A DNA stretch of 10,742 nucleotides from Bacteroidota bacterium (lineage in GTDB: Bacteria; Bacteroidota; Bacteroidia; Chitinophagales; Chitinophagaceae), in assembly GCA_023415275.1 (NCBI GenBank), contig JAEZLJ010000129.1:1-10742 (forward strand), given 5' to 3'. The notes under the pieces were generated by a model. The model had not been told where the DNA came from and made no database searches. It was given only the letters and a program-made list of their open reading frames with translations. The position numbers were made by a program, and so were the translations under genes. Below are positions 1 to 7,337 of the stretch, piece after piece (within the stretch, counting starts at the first letter, position 1; every line of letters starts with the position of its first letter).

Positions 1-132
1 GTTTACAGCAATGCACAGGCTTATGGAGCAAGGAGCTTTCCAGGGATGTTGGAACTACAGGTAAAGGAATTGCAAAAGTCATTCCCAGGAATCGGAGGTA
101 AAGGACAGTGTATTGATGTTGGGGATCTTTAG
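1..132 (+). CDS. C-terminal end of an unidentified protein (5' end outside window)
   Basis: Frame 1 is open from the first base to a TAG at 130-132, directly followed by a second in-frame TAG (133-135). The 43 visible residues run from VYSNAQAYGARSFPG to IDVGDL. They contain two Phe-Pro-Gly steps and a Gly-rich stretch (GIGGKG), and look like the end of a soluble domain, with no membrane segment. I do not recognise the family and assign no function. The fragment is too short to rule out a chance open frame, but the tandem stop and the promoter-like intergenic stretch that follows favour a real gene end. Confidence 0.5.
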   Translation, partial: VYSNAQAYGARSFPGMLELQVKELQKSFPGIGGKGQCIDVGDL

Positions 133-232
133 TAGGATACGTAGAAAGGAATGACCAAATTTAAAAACCAATATCCATATAAACAAAGAATGTAAAACTA
201 TTTGTTTAACAAAAGCCTGTGCCCCCATCCCT

Positions 233-240
233 TATTTTTG
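233..240 (+). promoter_or_regulatory. Candidate Bacteroidota -7 promoter box for the glutaminyl cyclase gene
   Basis: TATTTTTG matches the Bacteroidota -7 consensus TAnnTTTG exactly and ends four bases before the ATG at 245. A TTTG lies at 201-204, but the 28-base gap is longer than the usual spacing of about 19, so the -33 element is uncertain. If the box is used, transcription would start at or next to the start codon, giving a leaderless or nearly leaderless mRNA. The assignment rests on motif and position only. Confidence 0.4.
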
Positions 241-244
241 TCTG

Positions 245-1042
245 ATGAAGAAATTTAGCTGGGTGCTTGCCGCTACCCTTTTCATTCTTTTCATTAGTTG
301 TAATAATAATACAGAAGACAGTTCGGGCACTTCCACTGAAACGTCCGTCCCTATTTTAAGCTATAGTGTAATATCTACCCAACCACACGATACCAGCCAT
401 TTTACTGAAGGTATTGAATTTTATAAGGGCACCTTACTGGAAAGCACCGGTCTTTATGGCAAGTCAAAGCTGGTACAGAAGTCTTTTCCCGAGCTAAAGA
501 CTCTAAAAGAGGTAACACTTGACCCCAAATTGTTTGGTGAAGGGATCACCGTTTTAAACGACACTTTATACCAACTTACTTACCAGGAGCACCGGGTGCT
601 GGTATATTCAGCAAAGGATTTTAAAAAGATCAAAGAGTTGCCCCTGAATCCTGAAGGCTGGGGAATGACCAATGATGGAAAGAACCTGATAGCCAGTGAC
701 GGTAGCAGTAATTTATATTTTTATGAACCCCAGACGTTCCGCCTTTTGCGGGTGCAGGGTGTAACCGAAAATGGCACACCGGCAGTGAATATCAACGAGC
801 TGGAATATATTAATGGATATGTATATGCCAATCAATGGCAATACAATTACATTTTAAAGATCGATCCTTCCAACGGCCAGGTAATAGGCAAAATGGACCT
901 GACAGAGCTAGTAAATAAGGTTAAGAATAGTGACCCTCATGCCGAGTTCTTTAATGGCATTGCTTATAATCCTGATACTAAAAAGGTGTATGTGACAGGT
1001 AAGAATTGGCCACAATTATATGAGATACAGTTCTCTTTTTAA
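245..1042 (+). CDS. Glutaminyl-peptide cyclotransferase (plant-type), lipoprotein
   Basis: This enzyme cyclises N-terminal glutamine of exported proteins to pyroglutamate, releasing ammonia. The 265-residue product belongs to the plant/bacterial glutamine cyclotransferase family, a five-bladed beta-propeller. It starts with a lipoprotein signal (residues 1-18, ending FIS before Cys19), followed by a polar Asn/Ser/Thr-rich linker to about residue 35, so it should sit on a membrane facing the periplasm or the surface. Phe at -3 of the lipobox is slightly unusual. Blade-like motifs typical of the family appear in order: HFTEGIEF (52-59), ESTGLYGKS (66-74), LFGEGI (97-102), EGWGM (137-141), NELEYINGYVYANQW (184-198) and TGKNWPQLYEI (251-261). 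Conserved glutamates (Glu55, Glu66, Glu99, Glu185, Glu187) include the likely catalytic ones. The gene is monocistronic and its stop overlaps that of the convergent methyltransferase. The family call is firm; the cellular substrates are inferred. Confidence 0.93.
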   Translation: MKKFSWVLAATLFILFISCNNNTEDSSGTSTETSVPILSYSVISTQPHDTSHFTEGIEFYKGTLLESTGLYGKSKLVQKSFPELKTLKEVTLDPKLFGEGITVLNDTLYQLTYQEHRVLVYSAKDFKKIKELPLNPEGWGMTNDGKNLIASDGSSNLYFYEPQTFRLLRVQGVTENGTPAVNINELEYINGYVYANQWQYNYILKIDPSNGQVIGKMDLTELVNKVKNSDPHAEFFNGIAYNPDTKKVYVTGKNWPQLYEIQFSF

Positions 1043-1932
1043 TTTTTTGAGACAATATAGATCAGGGAGCTTGCTCTTTCCTTGTTCAATAAGGCTTTAA
1101 AATTGGACCGAAGGCCATTAATGCCAGCTCCCAACCAGGAGGTGCTGCCAGAGCGGTATTTGCTACTTAACAGGCTTATATAAAAAGCATCAAACCACAT
1201 GGGTTTTTGTTGTATAACCTTCATGCCGTGCTTTTGAAGCAGTACTTGTATAGACCTTGGCGTAAAATGATATAAATGCCTGGGCACATCATAAGCGGCC
1301 CAGCGGTTACCATAAAGGTCAGCATCCAGTGAAGTGTAATTTGGGACTGCGATAAAGATCTTTCCGTCTTTCTTCAACAATTGTTTTAATAATTCAACAT
1401 ATTCCTGCAAAGCCTCCACATGTTCCAGCACATGCCACAGCGTTATAGCATCAAAGCTGTTGTGGGGTAGTTCTTTCAGAGCAGGTGTAGGTTTCAGATC
1501 AATGTTAAATAGGTGTTTGGATTGTTGCCTGGCGCCGTAATCAGGTTCAATACCTTCAATGGACCATCCTTTATGCTTCATTTCATTTAAAAAAGCACCG
1601 ATGCCAGCCCCAATATCAAGAATCCTCCCATTGGGAATGGTATGAGAGATGACCAAACCAGATTTCTGAGCCAGGGTAAACTTACGGACGGCTTGGTATA
1701 GCTTATTGAGTAGGCCTTTGCTGGTATTGCTATGGGAAATATAATCCTGCGACTGGTAATAAGGTCCTATTGAGCCTTCATTCGGCACGTCCTGTGTAAA
1801 ACGCAAGGTACAGGACTGGCATTGCCAGATCACAAATTCTTCGCCGCTTACCGAATGATCTTTTGCCGTTAATAAGGGATGAATATCAGAACTGCCACAA
1901 ACCGGGCAATGGGTGTAATGCACTTTGCTCAT
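1039..1932 (-). CDS. Class I SAM-dependent methyltransferase with N-terminal zinc ribbon
   Basis: A cytoplasmic 297-residue protein predicted to transfer a methyl group from S-adenosylmethionine to an unknown acceptor. An N-terminal zinc ribbon is formed by Cys9-x2-Cys12 and Cys38-x2-Cys41. The Rossmann methyltransferase core follows: motif I ILDIGAGIGAFL (104-115), the acidic end of strand 2 GIEPD (127-131), motif FDAITLWHVLEHV (160-172) and VPN (196-198). The later segment WAAYDVPRHLYHFTP (211-225) is characteristic of the Methyltransf_23-like proteins often found near polysaccharide or envelope genes, and the HVLEHV and PRHLYHF pair supports that subgroup. The gene lies 40 bases after the HU-CCDC81-like gene on the same strand and may be co-transcribed with it or use an internal promoter. 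The substrate cannot be read from sequence. Nothing indicates truncation. Confidence 0.9.
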   Translation of the reverse strand: MSKVHYTHCPVCGSSDIHPLLTAKDHSVSGEEFVIWQCQSCTLRFTQDVPNEGSIGPYYQSQDYISHSNTSKGLLNKLYQAVRKFTLAQKSGLVISHTIPNGRILDIGAGIGAFLNEMKHKGWSIEGIEPDYGARQQSKHLFNIDLKPTPALKELPHNSFDAITLWHVLEHVEALQEYVELLKQLLKKDGKIFIAVPNYTSLDADLYGNRWAAYDVPRHLYHFTPRSIQVLLQKHGMKVIQQKPMWFDAFYISLLSSKYRSGSTSWLGAGINGLRSNFKALLNKERASSLIYIVSKN

Positions 1933-1943
1933 AAAAGAGGCTG

Positions 1944-1951
1944 CAAAATAA
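1944..1951 (-). promoter_or_regulatory. Candidate internal -7 promoter box for the methyltransferase gene
   Basis: Read on the minus strand, TTATTTTG (1951 to 1944) followed by CAGCC differs at one position from TAnnTTTG and ends 11 bases before the ATG at 1932. It lies in the 40-base gap after the HU-CCDC81-like gene, so the methyltransferase might be transcribed separately from the upstream operon. No convincing -33 TTTG is seen at normal spacing. Confidence 0.3.
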
Positions 1952-1972
1952 GCTTTCGGGAAACAATATCCT

Positions 1973-2575
1973 TCAGGGTGCCACCTTCATTTTCAATCCC
2001 GAGGTTAATGGATTAAACCCATTCCTGTATAGTAAAAATAAAATGGCCAGTATAGTTACTATTAGTAATATCCATCCTATAAGCAAGGTTATGGATCTTT
2101 TCTTTCCAGGCCTGGCCAGGGTATCAGTGACCTGTTGCGATGTCATTTGCTGGTCACCTACTAACATGCTATGCTCGACATTTTCGCGGATAACTTTATG
2201 AGCAGGTACAGATCCAAGCCCCTGTAAGGTCATGGGCTCCTGGTCAATGGCTATGCTGCCGCCGTCATGCCTTAGTCGTCCTATGCCATTCCAGTCAAAA
2301 GAATCCTTTTGAACCTTTGCACTCAGCCTTTTGCCAAATTGGTCCAATTCTGTCTTGATGCTTTCAGGATCTGACTGGATGCAGGAAGCAAGAAAATCCA
2401 GTTGATGTTCTGGTAACACATCATTGTTATTCCAGCTCAATGAAAAAGAAGGTGGAATAAGTAATTTGTCCACCACATTGTAGGCAGCAGGGTGCTGTAC
2501 CAGCTCAAAACTACCCACATGGGGAATAACAAGCCTGTGAAACTGCAATAGATATTTAGTCAATAAAGAGAGCAC
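1973..2575 (-). CDS. HU-CCDC81-like domain protein with C-terminal membrane anchor
   Basis: The 200-residue product resembles the paired HU-CCDC81-type domains found across Bacteroidota, related to the DNA-binding HU/IHF fold. Domain 1 (about 1-75) holds LVIPHVGSFEL and the IPPSFSLSWNNN segment. Domain 2 (about 88-150) holds FDWNGIGRLR, the Gly-rich turn HDGGSIAI and GLGSVPAHKVIRENV. One hydrophobic helix (about 162-183) follows a basic RPGKKR stretch, so the domains should face the cytoplasm. Only about 17 residues follow the helix, whereas relatives often carry a periplasmic SPOR domain there. I chose the GTG at 2575, one base after the upstream barrel's stop (TAA-G-GTG), because it begins directly at the conserved LLTKYLL segment. 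An ATG at 2629 would add 18 residues read out of frame through the end of the barrel gene. Function is unknown; DNA or envelope tethering is inference. Confidence 0.8.
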   Translation of the reverse strand: MLSLLTKYLLQFHRLVIPHVGSFELVQHPAAYNVVDKLLIPPSFSLSWNNNDVLPEHQLDFLASCIQSDPESIKTELDQFGKRLSAKVQKDSFDWNGIGRLRHDGGSIAIDQEPMTLQGLGSVPAHKVIRENVEHSMLVGDQQMTSQQVTDTLARPGKKRSITLLIGWILLIVTILAILFLLYRNGFNPLTSGLKMKVAP

Positions 2576-2576
2576 C

Positions 2577-4250
2577 TTAATTCTTTTGAGCGAACGAAAA
2601 TACAACTCCGCCAAGGAAATTGAACCCATAAGTTGGATATTGGTTCCAGCGCTGGTATTCTTTATTGAAAACGTTATTGAACTGGGCCCATAGCTTCACA
2701 TTGTTCACTATCTTAAATTCAAGGCCTGCACTCAGGTCCATGGCAGCCGGCAGGTCCCTGCGGCCTACCTTATTCAGTGACCATGGCCCATCAAAAGCAT
2801 AAAGATTGGCATTGACATACAGGTCTTTCAAAACCTGCACGGTAAGCCGGGTATTCCATTCCAATGGTAATAATCCCCATGCCTTTTCATTTTGCTGCAG
2901 CTTATACCGATTGAAGGTGAGGTTGGAGATCACAGAGAACTGCTCTCCTACTGTATAGCCCAATTCTCCGGTGAAGTTCACCACTTTCATTTCAGGCTCA
3001 TTGAGCACTTCAAAGGATTTCCCGCTCAGTGTGTCGTTGATATAAAGAGGCTGGTTATTGATCTTATTATATCCCACTTTAGCACTATAGCTGAAGTGAT
3101 CACCCACAGCTCCTTTCAGACCTGCATATCTTTCCTCAATCCAGGAATTGCTGGTAGTGGCAGGTGCCCATATGTAGGGATTGTAATTAGCCATGTACTG
3201 AAACCCGCTGTATCGCATGTATCCCAGCCATCCTGCCTGGAATGAAACACGGTCGTCAGTTGAACTGAAGACTACCATCACGTTTGGAAACAACTTGAAG
3301 TTCCCATTATCCCAACTGGGTTTGATACCAGCCTGTAAATTGACATTGGTGGACTTATAGAGAATGGATGGTGAGGCGACAACAAAATTATTGGTGATCG
3401 TTGCCTTGTCTTCAGGCTTGTAAGTGGAATGGTTGGCTTCTAAGGCCAGGTCCACTTCGAATTGGGTGCCTATGGTTTTGCTCAATGGAAGGTTCACATA
3501 ACTATTGCTCTCTGAATTGCTCAACTGGTCGCTGAATACGTCTATTTTCATTTCAGGAGCATAAGAGAGACCGAATTCCGTACGATTGATATTATGAAAA
3601 GCCAGGCGCCCCTTCCAGGACTGGTATTTTATATTAAGAGAATCTTCAGGAAATTCAAGGGTTGCTGGTTGAAATCCGTATTTATTATACTTTTCCTGTG
3701 TGCCGCCAAAGCGGGCATTCCACTCCAGGTTTTTGGATGTCTGCACAAAAGCATTCAGATCAATATTGGTATGCATCACATCCTGGTAAGGCAGTTTGCC
3801 CTTGGAAGAGTAATGTTTGGCATAGGCGTTCAAACCTAATGTTTTTCCATCACCAACTGAAAGACCTGCCTGGATGTAAGGAGTGGACAGGCTACCGAAA
3901 CCTGCTTTAATGTAACTGTCATTATCCCAACGGCCACCAGTATCTACCTGTAGGGCCAGCGGCTTTAAGCTTCCAGGCTGAAAGGCGAAAGCAAGGTTCT
4001 GGTTGGGAATCATATATTGTAACCTTGGCCTTGATGTATCCGGAATGGGTGGTGTTGCATTGATATTGATCTTGGCTGCTTCCTTTAAAGAAGGCTTAAA
4101 TGTAGAAGTCACACTCACTTCTCTTTTCCTGATGGTACTGTCCTGTGCCATACCCGCTAATCCTGCCAATAATGTAACTGCTAATAAGATGGAAGATTTC
4201 ATATGCTGCTTGCTAAATGCTTTTTCTGAATTTTGTTTGCTGATCATCAT
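2577..4250 (-). CDS. Plug-less outer-membrane beta-barrel, TonB-receptor-like
   Basis: A 557-residue outer-membrane protein with a signal peptide (hydrophobic core about 19-33, predicted cleavage GMA before Gln36). A Pro-rich periplasmic segment follows (about 40-100, with EVSVTSTFKPSLKEAAKI and PRLQYMIPNQNLAF). From about 110 to the end it shows alternating amphipathic strands rich in aromatic residues and Asn/Gly, as in outer-membrane barrels. The last strands (LWAQFNNVFNKEYQRW, then GGVVFSF) resemble the C-terminus of TonB-dependent receptors, but there is no plug domain, TonB box or carboxypeptidase-like domain, so active transport is doubtful. It starts 13 bases after the TPR gene's stop. 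The start could be ATG 4250 or ATG 4202; the latter gives a more ordinary signal peptide (MKSSILLAV) and a longer gap. An AGGA directly precedes the first ATG. A partnership with the TPR protein is inferred from gene order. Confidence 0.85.
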   Translation of the reverse strand: MMISKQNSEKAFSKQHMKSSILLAVTLLAGLAGMAQDSTIRKREVSVTSTFKPSLKEAAKININATPPIPDTSRPRLQYMIPNQNLAFAFQPGSLKPLALQVDTGGRWDNDSYIKAGFGSLSTPYIQAGLSVGDGKTLGLNAYAKHYSSKGKLPYQDVMHTNIDLNAFVQTSKNLEWNARFGGTQEKYNKYGFQPATLEFPEDSLNIKYQSWKGRLAFHNINRTEFGLSYAPEMKIDVFSDQLSNSESNSYVNLPLSKTIGTQFEVDLALEANHSTYKPEDKATITNNFVVASPSILYKSTNVNLQAGIKPSWDNGNFKLFPNVMVVFSSTDDRVSFQAGWLGYMRYSGFQYMANYNPYIWAPATTSNSWIEERYAGLKGAVGDHFSYSAKVGYNKINNQPLYINDTLSGKSFEVLNEPEMKVVNFTGELGYTVGEQFSVISNLTFNRYKLQQNEKAWGLLPLEWNTRLTVQVLKDLYVNANLYAFDGPWSLNKVGRRDLPAAMDLSAGLEFKIVNNVKLWAQFNNVFNKEYQRWNQYPTYGFNFLGGVVFSFAQKN

Positions 4251-4263
4251 TCCTGCACGATGG

Positions 4264-7200
4264 TTAATTATTCACTTTACTGTTCCTTCCTTCTTCGTCT
4301 ATCACTTTATTCAATTTACCCTGCGCTTCGGATTTTAACTCTGCGTTCAACGAGTTGTCAACTACGCTTTGGAAGGTAGCCTTGGCATTGAAGTAATCCT
4401 TTTCTTTAAAATAAACATCTCCCAATAAGATGTAGGCCTTTGTGACCCACCAATCGTAAGAACCGGATTTATTAATCACTTCAAAAGCAGCCTTTTCTGC
4501 ATCATTCATGCGATCTAGCATGAACCAGCTATTGGCAATTTCATACCTGGCTTCAGCGGCCAGCGCAGCTTTATTTACACTCACCACCTGCTTAAAAGAA
4601 TTGATGGCTACGTCAAATTGTCCGCTCATTTGTGCTGATTTACCAATGGCCATATTGGCCAGTGATTTATCATCAGAACTACTGCCTTTCTGAGCTAGCA
4701 GCTCTTTAGCGTTGGCTACTGCATCGCTCCATTTTTGCTGTTGGTATTGGCTCCGTAACAATCCACGCATGGCTTCCAGCCTGTTTTCCTGGCTGGCAGT
4801 AATTTGTTTCAACTGTGCATAATAACGCTCTGCATCGGCGTAATTCTTCAATTCAAAGAAATTGATGCGGGCAGCCTGCAATACGGCGCGTTCAGCATAA
4901 GTATTGGGTGCCCTCTCCGCCACCACTGTATAGCTGCTTAGTGCCTTTTGCCAATCCTTGCGTGCATTATAGATCTCCGCCCTGAAGAATTGAGCATTGG
5001 TGGAATAAGTGCCATCAGAAAATCGTTGCAGGTATGTATTAAACCCTTCAAGGGCGGCGGTCATATTTCCATTCTCGTATTGCAATTGAGCCGCCGAGTA
5101 GGTTAAAGAATCTTCTGCTGAAACAGAAATAGGCTTACCAGCCTGGCGGGCTACATCCGCATATTCAGATGGCTTTCCCTGTTCTACATAGATCACTTTT
5201 AAATTGTCCAATGCATTCTCTGCTTCAGGAGAATTAGGATAATTATTCAGCAATTGTTTATACTGGGCAATGGCAGACTCATTATTATTCAGGTTGTAAT
5301 ATGCTATACCTGTTTTCAGGTATGCCTGAGGCTTTAAACTATTGTTTCCAGTTGAATTGATAATAGTGGTCAGGTAAGGTATGGCCTCACGGAAACGCTC
5401 ATCCGCCAGGTAAGTGTTGGCTATCTCCATGTTGGCATCATTTACCAGGTTGGATTGAGGGAATTTGCGTATGAGTGTATTCAGGAGATTGATCTTTTCT
5501 GTTGCATTATTAATACCGGAGATCATAGCCTTTTGGAAAGTGGCATAATCTTCTGCAGGCCAGGAATAACGGATCACATTATCATACATGGTACGCGCCT
5601 GTGCATAGCTGCGACCCATAAAATAGGCATCTGCGGTCCTGATATAGGCATCCTGTGTAATGGGATCTGAACTCAGTGATACGTTACTTGCCAGGGGTTC
5701 AAAAAAGCTTTTAGCTACCGGGTAATTCTCTTTACGGTAGTATGCATATCCCAGGTTATATTTTACAGATTTTTCATTAGCCTCACCTGAAGCAGGTGCC
5801 CCGGCATTGAGATAGGCATTATAGTACCTGATGGCATCATCAATATTATTGCTGCGATAAGCCAGCTCTCCTTTCCAAAAGTTAACAAGTGGCAATACCG
5901 AAGCATTATTCGGATCTTTTAAAGCCCTGTCGAGTAATGCGTTGGCAGCCTCCAGTTGACCATCATTGATCATTTCTGTGGCCCGCCCGTACAATATCCT
6001 TGGCAATAAGCGTTTCACGGAAGGCGTGGGATACTGAATACCTTCCAGGAGAGTTAATGCATCCTTATAGTTATTGGTATTGGCCAATGCACCAACCAAT
6101 AGTTCTATAGTCTCATCCTTATATTTAGAATCCGGGTAGTCATTAAGGAAATTCCTAAGGCTTTTTAAGGCCTCATCCTGGTACCCCAGTTCATAAGAAA
6201 GTTTGGCATAATTAAACCTGGAGATTTCTCTTTGCTCAGGATTGCTATTGTTAGAAGATCCAAACAGGAAGGCATTCCGGGCATTTGTTTTTTGTCCCGT
6301 CTTTAAATAAGAATCACCTAACAGGTACATAGCATGCTGACTAAGAGAATCCTCCTTACCACTCAATTGCTTGAATCCTTCAATGGCTTTGTTAAAGTCA
6401 GCAGCCTGGTAATAAGCGTATGAAAGTTCATACAGGTCTTCACGGCGGACTTTTTTAGAGCGGTTTACATAATCTTCCAGGTAAGGAAGCGATTTGGTAT
6501 ATTGTTTCTTTTCGAAATAGGCATGACCTAAAAGTTGCTTAAGTTCCAGGTCATAGTATTGGGTCTTGCCTTGCTTGATCTTATTTTCTGCATAGCTTAT
6601 CGCTTCTTCCTTTTTACCCTGCACATAATAGATCTGGGCCACGTAATAAGGCACAATGGCTTCGTAGGCAGGTTCGTTCTCTACCACACGAAAACTTTGC
6701 AGGGCATCATTATAATCCCTGTCGCGGAATGCAATGAAGCCATAATAATAGTTGGCATCCACATAATTAGGATCAGATTTCACCTGCCTGATGGCATTCA
6801 GCAATGGCTTGGCCTTTGCAAACTGCTGCATGGTAAAATAGGAATACCCTTCATGGAACTTGTAGTCAGCCACCTCCCTATTATTCAGGTTGGCAATATT
6901 GGCATTTTCATAAAGTTGAACAGCATCAGAAAACCTTTGCTGCCTGAAGTAATATTCAGCCAGGTGAAAGTTCATCATTTGCACCCGGGCATTATTCTTT
7001 GTTACATCTATAAACTGCAGGGCGTCCTGCTCTGCCCTTCCTTCATTTTGTTTTAAAGCACTTACCGTAGTATAATAATTGATCTCCTGCACTTCAATAG
7101 GATCATTGACCACATTGGTTTCCCTGACAGATTGTTGCAATTCTTTAAAAAGAGGATAAGCCAGGCTATACTGCTCTTTTTGAAAATATTCCTTTGCTTC

Positions 7201-7299
7201 GTTAAACGTTTCTTTTGGATTTTTAAAGAATACTGTTTGTTGTGAATAGGAAAATGCACAAATAAAGCAGAATGAGAGAGAAGTACAAATTTTCTTCAT
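4264..7299 (-). CDS. Large exported tetratricopeptide-repeat (TPR) protein
   Basis: A 1011-residue protein made almost entirely of TPR-type helical hairpins; I count roughly 25 units between residue 30 and the C-terminus. Typical examples are LGHAYFEKKQYTKSLPYLE, GELAYRSNNIDDAIRYYNAY and LLGDVYFKEKDYFNAKATF. Several units end in a YP(D/N)S turn, as in outer-membrane TPR proteins of the BamD/YbgF type. The signal peptide (MKKICTSLSFCFICAFSYS) should be cut before Gln20, leaving the protein in the periplasm. The start at 7299 is preferred over an in-frame ATG at 7386 because it gives a clean signal peptide and has an AAAGGA site six bases upstream. It heads the operon with the barrel and the HU-CCDC81-like protein. 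TPR solenoids bind partner proteins, so a periplasmic scaffold or assembly role is likely, but no specific partner can be read from the sequence. Confidence 0.9.
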   Translation of the reverse strand: MKKICTSLSFCFICAFSYSQQTVFFKNPKETFNEAKEYFQKEQYSLAYPLFKELQQSVRETNVVNDPIEVQEINYYTTVSALKQNEGRAEQDALQFIDVTKNNARVQMMNFHLAEYYFRQQRFSDAVQLYENANIANLNNREVADYKFHEGYSYFTMQQFAKAKPLLNAIRQVKSDPNYVDANYYYGFIAFRDRDYNDALQSFRVVENEPAYEAIVPYYVAQIYYVQGKKEEAISYAENKIKQGKTQYYDLELKQLLGHAYFEKKQYTKSLPYLEDYVNRSKKVRREDLYELSYAYYQAADFNKAIEGFKQLSGKEDSLSQHAMYLLGDSYLKTGQKTNARNAFLFGSSNNSNPEQREISRFNYAKLSYELGYQDEALKSLRNFLNDYPDSKYKDETIELLVGALANTNNYKDALTLLEGIQYPTPSVKRLLPRILYGRATEMINDGQLEAANALLDRALKDPNNASVLPLVNFWKGELAYRSNNIDDAIRYYNAYLNAGAPASGEANEKSVKYNLGYAYYRKENYPVAKSFFEPLASNVSLSSDPITQDAYIRTADAYFMGRSYAQARTMYDNVIRYSWPAEDYATFQKAMISGINNATEKINLLNTLIRKFPQSNLVNDANMEIANTYLADERFREAIPYLTTIINSTGNNSLKPQAYLKTGIAYYNLNNNESAIAQYKQLLNNYPNSPEAENALDNLKVIYVEQGKPSEYADVARQAGKPISVSAEDSLTYSAAQLQYENGNMTAALEGFNTYLQRFSDGTYSTNAQFFRAEIYNARKDWQKALSSYTVVAERAPNTYAERAVLQAARINFFELKNYADAERYYAQLKQITASQENRLEAMRGLLRSQYQQQKWSDAVANAKELLAQKGSSSDDKSLANMAIGKSAQMSGQFDVAINSFKQVVSVNKAALAAEARYEIANSWFMLDRMNDAEKAAFEVINKSGSYDWWVTKAYILLGDVYFKEKDYFNAKATFQSVVDNSLNAELKSEAQGKLNKVIDEEGRNSKVNN

Positions 7300-7305
7300 A
7301 GATCG

Positions 7306-7311
7306 TCCTTT
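7306..7311 (-). promoter_or_regulatory. Shine-Dalgarno-like site that decides the TPR gene start
   Basis: On the minus strand AAAGGA is followed by six bases and then the ATG at 7299. It is the only well-placed Shine-Dalgarno-like sequence found before a gene in this window, and it supports 7299 over the in-frame ATG at 7386. Confidence 0.45.
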
Positions 7312-7319
7312 AACCGTTG

Positions 7320-7327
7320 CGAAGATA
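7320..7327 (-). promoter_or_regulatory. Candidate -7 box for the TPR, barrel and HU operon
   Basis: TATCTTCG on the minus strand, followed by CAAC, differs from TAnnTTTG at one position (C for T) and ends 20 bases before the ATG at 7299, with the AAAGGA site between. No clear -33 TTTG is found at the usual distance. The call is tentative. Confidence 0.3.
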
Positions 7328-7337
7328 ACGTTGATTG

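Noticed and set aside
4239..4248. GCTGATCATC repeated at about 9308-9317
   Set aside because: The two copies lie within unrelated coding sequences, have no shared context and are short enough to be chance.
6535..7056. Open frame of 173 codons on the plus strand, antisense to the TPR gene
   Set aside because: It has no family signature and its residues are those expected from reading TPR codons backwards. The opposite frame is a clear repeat protein. The shorter plus-strand frames within 2892-4338, 4508-4693 and 5455-5670 are rejected for the same reason.
7062..7259. Open frame of 65 codons on the minus strand inside the TPR gene
   Set aside because: It is an alternative frame of the N-terminal TPR coding sequence, with no start signal and no recognisable domain. 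The 88-codon frame at 9350-9616 inside dacB is likewise a shadow.
7240..7299. Lipoprotein signal in the TPR protein (Cys14 after FCFI)
   Set aside because: The residues before Cys14 do not make a good lipobox, and a standard signal peptidase I site (SYS before Gln20) follows it.
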